The notes beneath the pieces were generated by a model. It saw only the letters and a program-made list of their open reading frames with translations. It did no database searches and was not told the DNA's origin. A program made the position numbers and the translations under genes. Below, in pieces: positions 1-12,100 of a stretch of DNA of 21,235 nt. The DNA is from Holdemanella sp. (lineage in GTDB: Bacteria > Bacillota_I > Bacilli_A > Erysipelotrichales > Erysipelotrichaceae): contig JABUSD010000024.1 of assembly GCA_021442845.1 (NCBI GenBank), positions 1 to 21,235 on the forward strand. The letters are read 5' to 3'. Every line of letters begins with the position of its first letter. Position 1 is the stretch's first letter.

Positions 1-21
1 GTTTTAGTATAAGATATGATT

Positions 22-40
22 CTTAATATAAAATATTAAG
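22..40. repeat. AT-rich perfect inverted repeat
   Basis: Eight-base arms (CTTAATAT and ATATTAAG) are separated by AAA, between the window edge and the terminator of the giant surface gene. It has no T-run or GC pairs, so it is not a convincing terminator. It could be an operator for a gene outside the window or a chance AT-rich palindrome. Nothing else was recognised in bases 1-76. Confidence 0.35.
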
Positions 41-76
41 TACCTTAACCTTTTCTAAATATGAAAACTTCCCATA

Positions 77-105
77 TAAAAAGAGAAGGTTTTTAAGCCT
101 TCTCT
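77..105 (-). terminator. Rho-independent terminator of the giant surface gene
   Basis: On the minus strand an 8-bp stem (AGAGAAGG with CCTTCTCT) encloses an 8-nt AT-rich loop and is followed by a run of Ts. It begins about 12 bases after the stop codon at 118-120, so the giant gene ends its own transcript here. Confidence 0.85.
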
Positions 106-117
106 AATTATTGTTGA

Positions 118-3100
118 TTACGCTTCTTCGTCGTCTTCTTCCTTGCGTTTTTTAGAAAGAATGGCAACTCCTGCAGTAGCTAATGCCAATCCAGATGTTG
201 TGAATAGCGATCCATATAACTTCATATCTGTTTCAGCACCTGTTGGTGTACGTGGAATAACCTTATTTGTAACCTGGATAACAGCTGTACCTTTATCATC
301 AAAGGATACATTGTTCTTGTTGTAAGTAGGCTTGTTATATCCACTGATCTGAATTTCTTCAATTGTATAAACAGATAAGTCTGTTGTACTTCCATTTACA
401 TACATTGGAAGATGCTTCCATGTGTATGTCCATCCATTTTCTTCTGTCAACTTAGCTGTTGCGACTAAACAATCTTCTTTCTTAGCACCATTAACATCTC
501 TATATAGGTTCACTGTGATTGTTCTTCTACGCTTCAATGCGTTATTGTTGTCATCCCATACCTTCTTAACTGTGAATTCAGTTTCAGGAAGCGTATTTGT
601 TAATGTTGTGATGTAAACATTTGCATTTTCATCATATACAGTTTCTGACTTGTATTCGAAGTTTCCAACAACTCCAGAATTTGTAGAGATGACAGCGTTT
701 GAACCAGTACCAGGTGTTAATGTTCCAGCACTTGTTGTATCTTCCACTACATCAATTGTAGATCCATCAGAATATGTGATAGATGTTTCAATGATGCGGT
801 ATTCCAGATCATCTCTCAACTTATCGAATGTAATAGTTGAGAATTGTGTACCGTTAATACGTTCAATCTTACCTGTACTATTCTTAGGAACATTGACCCA
901 ATCACCATTCTCTAAGTATTGTAACTGAACGGTAATGAATTCAGGTAATACTAGATCTGGATTTGCGATATCTGTTCCGATTTCCCAAACTTTTGTTGCG
1001 GAAATTTCTGTAACATCGACAAGTTCATTTGTAACTTCAAGTTGAACAGGTTTTGTTGTTCCCTTTTCAAATGAAGCTGTAGCACTTGGTGTCATCTTGT
1101 AGCATACTGGAACATCATTTACTAATTCGACAACTCTATATTGAACTTTGACTGACTTACCATCATTATTAAGAGCATAGGCACTTAAGTCTTTCCATTC
1201 AGCCTTCGTCCATTCTTTTGACGTAGCATCTTTTGGTTCAATCTTCTGTGTAGTTTCACTTGATGTATAAACCGTTTTACCATTGTCTTTATCTGGGGCA
1301 GGTCGATTTGCTACATCCATCTTCGTAAAGTCACGGCTCCATGTCTTACCACCATCTAAGCTATATTCAAGTGTTAACTTAACTTCTTTGTCACGTAATC
1401 CATAGAAGTCATCGTCATCTTTCCAGACCTTAGTTCCATCAACATTTATTAAGTATGGTTCATGTGTATTTGTGATATCAATTTGAGCTGGTGTATTTTC
1501 ATCAACTGCGATTGCTGTTTGTTCTGTTACGCTGTAATTCTGAGAATATACATCTTTATCCACTGATTTTTCAATCACATAGTACTTCGCAACCGCTTGA
1601 CCATCACGAGTCATCTTAGGAAGCTGTGTCCACTTGTGAGACCATATTCCATTTGCATTTACAAGCTTAACATCTTTATCGATTACTACATCTTTTCCAT
1701 TTGAATCAATCATATGAAGATCGATTAAGATGCTTTCTGGTCTAAATCCATCACGGTTATCTCCATCATGCCAAATCTTAAATACTTCTAATTCCGTCTT
1801 AGGAATTGTATTTGTGATATTTGTTGTATAACCATTTGTCTTATTACCTGTTGTGCTTGAAGTGTATACAAAGTATCCAACATCACCGCTTGCCTTATCC
1901 GTTCCGTATACAACGTTAATTTCTTCCGTTTGGCTATAACGGATCGCTGTTTCAATTACACGGTATTCATAAGAACCATTTAGATTATTAAATGTCTTTG
2001 TCCACTGGTTACCCTTATTTAAAGTCGCTTTTCCACCCTTAGGTAAATCTTTCCAATTCGTATCTCCAGCCTTTCGATACTGTACCTGAACATCGATTTC
2101 CTTTGGAAGGAAGTTGTAGTCTTTAAATGGATCTTCTTCTGGATCCCAGATCTTATTCACTGTTATTGAAGTTGGATCCAATTCATTTTCAATTGTAACT
2201 TCAAATGTCTTACCTTTTTCACCAGCCTGTTCACCGCTAATCGCATCGGATGTATATCCATCTGGAACATCGATTTCGACAGCACGGTAGTAAACAACTT
2301 TTCCACTCTTAACATATACTGGAAGATTCTTCCATTCAACAGATTTCCAGTTGTCGGATGCCTTCAATGTCTGTGTCACATCACTTGTTGTGAATACTGT
2401 ATCACCCGTATCTTTGTCAGGATCTGGTACAGAATCAACATGTTCTACATCCTTCCATGTCTTCTTATCCGTTGAGTATTGTAATTTGAACTGAATTTCA
2501 GTTGGTCTTTGACCATACTTGTTATCTGAATCATCCCAGCTCTTAGTACCCTTGATTGTGAATAGATCTGGTTCGCGTTTATTTATAGCGCTAATATGTA
2601 CATTCTTGTCTTTGCTAGCTTCCCAAGATCTTGTTACAGTTTTAGTTGTACCTGATATTACATAGTATTCCACATCATATCCAGAAACACTATCTTCGAT
2701 AACGCGATATTCATATACCTTATTATCTTTATGTGAGTAATATACTGGTAAATCTGTCCAGTTAACATTCCAAGAATTATTTGAATCTAAGGTAGCTGTT
2801 TTGTAAGTATCCCAATCAGCACTTGATCCTTTAATCTTACGCTGTAATTTAACAACAACAGAATTTGTTCGTTTACCATCACGATCACTTCCATCTTCCC
2901 ATACTTTATTAGCACCAGCACTGAAATTGTAATATGTATTTGTGATAGTTGCCGAAGCTGTTGCCGTTTCTTCATCGATTGCAATTCCATCTGTTGAACC
3001 ACATACAACAGAGAAGTTACCCGCGTATTCATCTGTAACCTTATAAGAAATTACATTTCCTTCTGTATCTAATCTTGTCAATCCATCGAATATAACCGTT

Positions 3101-6100
3101 GAATAAGCACCAGCTGTTGTATTAAATGTCATAACCTTCGATGTTGTAACACCCTTAATAGCATATGGTTGACCATTTACTGTAGCCGATAACTTAACAG
3201 TTAATTTGTCTGGTAGAAGTCCAGCAGCAACAAGATCTTTCAGTTTTTGTGCAGAAAGTTTTGAAGCGGATGTTCCTTCACCATTGAATGCTTTATTAAC
3301 GGTTATAGCCCCTGTTGTTATACGGTTTGTGATTTCACCAGTATAAGTCGTCTGTGTTGGATCTTCCTCATCATAGTAAATCGTGTCCGTATATCCAACC
3401 GATACATAGTTTTTAATCGAAGCCTGTTCAATAACACGGTATAGAACTTTCGTTGTTACATCATTTACAACGACATACGCCGTTAGATTATTCCATTTAG
3501 CTTTCTTTTCCCACTTAGCAGCTGTCTTATCACCAGTAATCGTCTGCGTAGACTTATCGTTTGATACCATATAAACAACAGTTTCATCTGTAGTTGAATC
3601 TAATAGATTACCAAGGGCAGTCAATCGATTATTTGGATTGTCTGTTGTTTCAGGGAAGTTAGTCCATGTAGTTCCACCATCTGTACTATATTGAAGCGTT
3701 AATGTAATTGATTCTGGACGCGTTTCTGTCTTGTTGTTTTCATCATCCCAGATCTTAGTCGCATCAATATTGATTACCTTTGGTGTATATGTATTTGTTA
3801 CATCAAATTCAGCTGTTGCACCCTTATTAGGTTCAACTTTCGCTTCTGCTCCAGTTTTCTTTGATGCACCACCATCAACTGTATACGTTGTTGTGTAATT
3901 TGTAACACTATCTTCCACTACATAGTATTGGTAGTTGACCTTTGTTGTACCTTCATAACTGTATTTCTCTAGCTTAGTCCATGTGTATTCCCAATCATTG
4001 TCATCATCCAATGTAATCGTATCACCGACTTTTTCTGGAGATTTACCTTTTTGTACTCGATATAGAGTTACATCCACAGATTTAGCTCTAAGACCATCAC
4101 GGTTATCATTATCGTTCCAGTTCTTTTCAACATGAGCATTTACATATTCGTAATCGTTTGTAATTGTAGCTGTTTCTTCATCATTTGCTTCAATTTCAAT
4201 GCCTGTTACTTCTCCATATGCAACGCTGAATCCGCTTGTTGCTGTATCTTTTACCTGGTACTTAATCGCATTACCCTTAGAATCTACTGTTGGCAAGTCT
4301 TCAAATGTAACACTTGTATATCCCTTACCCTTAACATATTCCATTTCTCCACTTGTTGTGATTGTTGATGGAATTATATATGTTTTACCTGTTGAATCTT
4401 TAGCCGTCAGTGTTACTGTCAACTTCTCTGGAAGAAGCTCATCATCAACCATCTGATCCATCGTCGCAACACTTAATTCTGTACCATTTTCAGTAAATTT
4501 CTTAGAAACCTTTAGAGATCCAGTCTGTAATTTATTTGTAACTGTTACAAGTTTAGACTTCGTTACATCATCACCTTCTGTATAGTGAACAGTTGAAGAA
4601 GTACCAACCTGTGCATATCCAGGAATTGCATCTTCCTTAACGCGATATTGTACAGCAACACGTTTGTTGTTTACCAATACATATGCTGTTAAGTTCTTCC
4701 AGCTTGCCGTTCCCCAAGTTGAACTATCTATTGAATCCTTGACTGTCTGTGTAAATGCATCGTTTGATACAATGAATACCTTTGTAGCATCAGCATCTAA
4801 TAGTTCATCTAAACTAGAAAGTCGGTTTTCTTCTTTAAAGTCTTTCCATGTTGTACCACTGTCAATACTATACTGCAATGTTAACTTAACACCCGCAACA
4901 GGACGGTTCTTATCGTAATCATCATTCCAGATCTTCTTTGCATCGACATTAATCACAATTGGATTATATGTATTTGTAACCGTTGTCTCTTTTGTTACAC
5001 CTTGCGTTACTTCAACACCCACTGCCTTATTTATTAAACTAGCAGGATCTGATGTGATTACATATTTTCGATTGTTGCTACCTGGAAGCTTACCATCTGA
5101 TGATCTTTCTTCTACGATATAGTACTTGCTCTTTGTATTGCTAGTATTATCATAGACAGGTAAATTATCAAATGTTTGTGTCCATGAATTACCACTATTT
5201 AATTTAAGTGTCTTAACTTTAGATTCCGTACCATCATGCACTCTGTATAGTGTTACTTCAAGCTCGCTAAGACGAGATTTTTCACGATTATTTCCATCTT
5301 CCCAGTCCTTCGTTACCGTAATCTTACCAGAGATCAATTTATTTACTGCTGTTACGGTAGTATTACCATCTGTTGTATCATCCGCTTCTGTTACAACTGT
5401 CCATGGCCCTACCTTACCGTTAGCAACTTCATATTTTGTATCACCAGCATACTGGATATATACTTCTTTAATTCTATAGTAATATGTATCACCATCTGCT
5501 GATTCCTTTGGTAGACCAGTAATCGTCATTGAATAGCTATTGTCTTTTGTAACGGTTACATATGATTTAGAATTATCACTATTGAATGTAACTTTTCCAT
5601 CGAATGTAGTCTTACTATTATATTCGAAGTATTTCCAGCTTCCATCTGCACCCTTCTTGTATTGGATTTCAAATGTTACGGATGTAGGCAATACAGAATC
5701 AGTCGCGAAATCTTTGAATTCTTTCTTAACCGTTATGCTTTGTGGATCTATTGTATTTTTAACCGTAGTTTGCTTTGTCTGTTGATTTGTAACATTAACA
5801 GTATATACTTCTACTTTATAACCACCAAGATCCGATACCTGTTTGATAGTACCATCTGTATCTTTCTTACCTTCAATAACGCGATAACTTATTTTCTTTT
5901 TTTGGTAATAATATACAGGTAAATCTTTCCAGCTTGTCTTCCAGTCTGAACCCGTTACTTCAATCCATCCATTATTGGCTGATAAATCCGTTGTTGTATA
6001 AGCAACATTATTCTTACCTTGTACATAAGTACCTGAACCATCATCCACATACCAATATTTGTTGCCATTGATTGTTTTTAATATAGCCTGTTGAACGTCT

Positions 6101-9100
6101 GTCCAGTCTCCATCCGATTTGTATTGAAGTTTGAAATATAGCTTATCTGTACGAGTATCCAATGCACCATCCAGATCTACCCAATTCTTTTTCACTTCAA
6201 TATTACCCATCTCTGGCTGATATGAGTTTGTTTCAACCGCTGTAATAGCCGTTGCATCAATGCTTGCTGCATTCCAAGCAACATCATCTGGTGTAATAGA
6301 ATCTGTTATTAATGCTGTGTATTTTGAAGGTGCCGTTGTTTCCTTCCATTCATATACAGACAATTCGGTTGTTGAACCATCTTTATACTTAGGCAAGTAA
6401 TTCCATTCAAATGTCCAGTATCCATTTGCATCCTGTGTCTTAGAGACTGTTACAAGATTATTTTTAAGATCTGATGTTGCTCCTGTTCCAAGGTTAGCTG
6501 TACCGAATGGTTGTCCATCACGATATAAAGTGAAACTAAAGTCAGTTCTTGCACCATCACGGTTATTATCATCGACCCAATCCTTACGAAGAACTTTTCG
6601 AACATAGCTATAATCATTTGACAATGTTGCATTCCACTTACTACTTGCACTTGCAAATGTCATTTCAACCGCTTTACCATATTCGATATTGTCGATGACA
6701 ACTTTATTCTGATCCGTTCCACTAAGTGTAGTCCATGATTTATTTTTGAACTTGTAGCCTGTTTCATATACACGATATGTCATCTCCTTACCATCTTTAT
6801 CATATTTTGGAAGGAATGGCTCTAATGTAAATCCACCAGCTAGATTTTTTGATGAGAAAACGGCTTCCCCATTGCTAAATACGTAAGTAGTCGTAGAAGT
6901 ACTATTATTTAACTTCACTGACTGATCTGGAATTGCATACCAGTCTGATCCATTAACCGTATATTCAATCTTGATCTTTAGTTGTTCAGGAAGAATTCCT
7001 AAATTTGCTAATATACCCACATCATCTGAAGAAATCACACCTGTTGAACCATTCTTTGTCCATTGTTTCTTTAATGTAAGTGGCCACTTAGGCAATGTAT
7101 TTGTGAAAGTTCCGCTATATTCATTTGTAGATTCTGTTATACTTGGTTGAATATATTGCGATGAAGGGGATGTCCTGTAATACCAGTATTTACCTTTGTC
7201 TGTATGGGTTCCACTATCTTCATATGTGATATATTCTGTAACACGATATTGAACTAATACAGGAACACTTTCCTTCATTCTGACGCTTGAATCTGCTAAT
7301 TGAACACCTTCATCTAGAAGCTGTTCAATCATTGAATCGCTCCAGTATTTTCTCAGATTTGTCCATTCATATTTATAATTGACACCCTCACTATAAGGAA
7401 TAGATACAACACCTAGCTTGTTGTCATCCGTAAATACATCAATAGTTCCCGCATCATTTTTCTTTGATATATCACCAACTGGAATCCATGCAGAGGTTGT
7501 TAATGTTGGATCTCTATATTCTAATACATACTTGATAGTTGCACGTGTAACTTTCTTCCAAGCATCATCGCCTGTCCAGTTCTTATCAACGGTAAACTTA
7601 ATCTTCTTTAATCCATCATATGTATTTTCAAATTGAGCAACATATGTATTAGATTCAAGTCTAACACCCTTGAATTCTTTATTTGTATATAGACTTTCTG
7701 CAACTGTATCTGTGTTTACCTTATCCGCTTTTACAAATCGTTCAGTGAAATCAAAATTATTCTGAACGTCTGTTAATGTACTTGCTAAAGTGACTGGAAC
7801 TGCGATATCACGAGAAACATAATAGCTTCTATAGTTTCCTGCTCTACCGTCTGTTCTTAGATAATCATTTCGATCTGAACCATCGTCATTCTTTTCCGTT
7901 GGGTTATTTTCATTATATGGATATAACAAGTATTGATATGCTTGACCTTCACCATCTTTTCGCTTGATTGTCAATTCAAGATATTTTGGTCTAGTATTAT
8001 CTCTATTCTTATCATCAACCCATACTTTTTCAAGACGGATCATACGGTTCTTGATATTGTTGTTTCCAATTGTTGTATACTTAGTACCCGAACATGATGT
8101 CTGGAAATCAGAATCAATACCATTACCACTACCTGATCCTTCAATACGTTTTTCTGTAGTTCCATTTGCCCATACCAGATATTCTACAACACGATAGTCA
8201 TACTTATTGGATAACTGTGACCAGGTTACCTTTGCATGGAAATCCGTGATGAATTGCTGCATAGTCATATTCTTGATATCCGTCTTATGACCTACAATCT
8301 TCTCACCATTGAATGTGATTGTATGTGTACTATCTTTATAATCCGATGCATCAACATTTGACCATGTTGCACCATTATCACCTGTTTTTTCGACTACATA
8401 GTAAACAGTATCTGGTAAACCACCAAAGGCGCGTAAGTTCTTAAACTGAATCCATGGAAGCTTCTGTGATGTAGCACCATCATTTGTGATATAATTCCAT
8501 GTCTTCTGGAAATTAACTGTCTTAGGTTTTATTAACTGGTTATATAAAGCACCATCTGTTATTGTCTGCAATTTGTAGTCATCGTTGATTGGATCACCTA
8601 GGGATGTTGCCGTCAATTGAGCAACCTTATTTTTATATCCAGTTTCACTATAAACAAAATAGAAATATTCTCTACTTAACGTATCATATTTAGCCAATTT
8701 GTTTAATTTTGCTCTCTCGGTCTGATTTAAGTCCCACTGACGTTTACCAACGTTTTCCTCCTTTTTAAATGTAACGCTTTCAGACCAGTTTGGATCAACA
8801 ACGCGAGTTGTTGTACCACTTTCATCCTTTACATTGATATAACGTTTAATAACATATACCAATTTATCCGGACGAAGTTCATCATTATCTACATAGGCAT
8901 CATTCCATAGTTTCTTTGGATCAAAACTTTTATCGTCACCATCATAGTTATTGTTGAATGTGAATGCATTTGCATTTGTAAATACATTATCGTGATCTAT
9001 ATCTTCAAGTACAATTGCGTAACGCGTATCTTTCTTAACCGTTGTAATACCATTAATCATCTGTTCATATCCATCTTCAACAGCTTCACCTACATAGAAT

Positions 9101-12100
9101 TGGAATGGGTTTCCATTTGGTCCATAGTAAGGAATATTCTGCGTTGGATCTGTAGATGAAGTATATTTGTCAAATTTGTAGCTGATTCTTAGCTTTTCAC
9201 CAGCAAATGTTGCATCTGTTGGTTTTACTGTTACGGTTGCGATTTCAATTTCAGGAACGTTAATTGGATTGCCATTGTTATCTGCAGGTACGGCATACAA
9301 TGTGATTGTAGCTGGCTTTAATGTCTTAAGGAATGTTTCAAGATCACCATAAATCTGATCTTCATCAGCTGTCCATTCCTTATATCCTTCTACTTCCACG
9401 TGTGGTCCTTCATTCTTATATACGTTTGTAACGGTAAATTCATTACCATCATATAAGACTTCATCTACTGGATATCCATTGACAACTGTCTTTTCGATAA
9501 CGACATAGTTATATTCATTACCGTATTCATCATATTTATCAACATTCAGAACCTTGTAACGGTAGTCACTGAAGTAACGATCTCTATCTGTGTCTGTACC
9601 AGTCTGATTCAAATGAAGATTGTAAACATCCTGCACTTTGTTAGCTGGATCTGCTTTCCATTGTTTAAATCCAGCAAGTGTATAATCTTCTAATTTAGTT
9701 GCAGAACGATAAACCACAAGTTCAACAGGAGCAAATGCGTTATCTGTATATGACCATCCATCTAACAGATCCCAGACCTTATGTCCACTTAAATTTGTTG
9801 TTTTAAGCTGTTTGTTAACAAATGTTCTCGAATAGTAATCCTGTGTTGTACCATCTGTTTCTTTATTGACACCATCGGTAATGATGATCATATTTTCAGT
9901 GGATGCACCATCAACAAGTTCATCATTCGAATCATAAATATCATAGATATCCTTTGGTTTTGACTTTGATGAATCTGGATATAATGCAGCTTTTGTCATA
10001 TTACCAGTAATGATATCCCAGCTATCTGTACTTCCATGCATATCTTCTATCGCAAAGTATACATATGGATATCCTTCGCTATCATACTTGCTGACATTCT
10101 TCAGACTAATATTCCAGTGATAAAGCTCCGTTGTATATAAACGGTCATCTTTGACAGACGTTGCATCTTTATGATTCTTCACAAATGCCATCAGCTCTTC
10201 CGTTGTGATTTCATCATTACGCAATGCTTCTGCTAATGTCTTACCATTGTATTGAACACTTGTAGAGATACGTTTGATTGTGAACGATACAAGTGGTCGA
10301 TCACTAACGATACCTTTGTCATACCATACCTTATTGAAATCGATATTTGTTGATCCACTGATTGCATTTGAACCTTTCCAATACGAGATATCCCCACTTC
10401 TGTGATGTTCACCTAGTCGAGTACCACCTTCAGCACCATCGATTTCTAAATCGATAACTAAAGAAGAAGTATAAGTAGAACCATTCACTGTGGCAGTATG
10501 TGATTCAGGATCTACTTGAATCCATACATTATCATCATCTTTGATTGCGGTTTCTTTTAATGTATATGTATAGATTTCACCTTTTTCATCATATTTAGGA
10601 AGATTATCAATAGTAATCTTCTTAATATATTTATTTGAACCTGTTAATAGTTCCACTGTATAAGGATTACCATTTTTGGATGTCTTAGAACCTGTATCCG
10701 AAGATGTATAAACATCGATTTCCTCAACCGTTCCATTATAATCTGTACGATATAATGTAAATTCACCATCACGCATCAAGGCACCGTCAGACCATTGTTT
10801 CTGAAGTTCAATGTTAACAACACCAATACGTGTATTACGCCATACATACATATCTATGCCTAATGGACTCTTATCTAACATTGTTTCCACAACATATGTG
10901 TAACGAGAAACATCCTGTGGATCGGTTTCATCGGTTGAAACTTCACCAGCTGTTTTCCAATCTCCTGTTGTAGCCTGTAAAGCTTTTAAATCATCTGTTG
11001 TCCAGTTTTCATATGTATTTCCATTGTAGTAGTGAAGTCCAGCTGTATCTGGTTGTCCGCTATGCTGTGGTCCTGTACCAATTTCAATGAAAGCCCAACA
11101 ATCTTTATCCCAGTCTTCACCTACCGTACCAGATATATTGATATAAGATAAACCTGGACTTATAGTAACTTCCTGATACCAGTTATTATTTGTATTCAGC
11201 TCCGTAATGGCAACGATTCCACCATTCTCCACGTTAAATAATGCAGCATAGACAGAGCGTCTTGATTCAATATCAGCACCATCCTGCCATAGTTTTGTAA
11301 CCGCAAGACTACGTCCATGTCCTGGACCAATCATATTTGATAGATTGGCACTGACTTCTCTAAGTCTTTCGCCAGCATATTTAGTTCCATCTACATTCTG
11401 CTCTGAATAGTATAGATGACGTGCAACATTGCTTGGATTTGATTGAACTTCTGCAACTGTATAGTAGATTTCTTTACCGTTGCTATCAAAACGATCAAGA
11501 CGATTGATTATCTTTTCCCAGATATTGGCATCTGCTTTAAAATCAGCTCCTGTTAAAACAACCTTATTACCTTCAAATGGTTCTCCGTTTGCATATAATT
11601 CAACCTCAACAAAGCTCTCTGGATCATTGGCAATGCGTTCACTGACATTGACACCATTTTCCATCCAGACCTTCGTAATCTTAAAGTCCATTGGAGCCTG
11701 GATTGTATTTACAATTGTTGTATGCATCTTATCTTCATCCAATGCAAACCATCCATCTAGATATGCATCAACCATTTCTGAACTACCTAATGCACCTGGA
11801 AGAACTTTACCAATACTTTCATCGGAATAATCACCATTATCGCCATTATCATTCCAGTCTGGATCTGTTGTATTCCCCTTAACAGTCACATCTGGTTCAT
11901 ACCAGCGATAAATATTCTTATTTCCTTTTCCATCATAAGCAGGCAAGAAATAGCTTTCCATTTCCTGTGTCAATGATTCTTCTGTAAATCCTGATAATGT
12001 TTCAACAATTGGTCCTGTCTTTGTTCCTGTATAATCACCATATGTATATTCTTCATATGTAACAGGAACCCATGATCTTGTTTCATAGTCATATTTCTGC

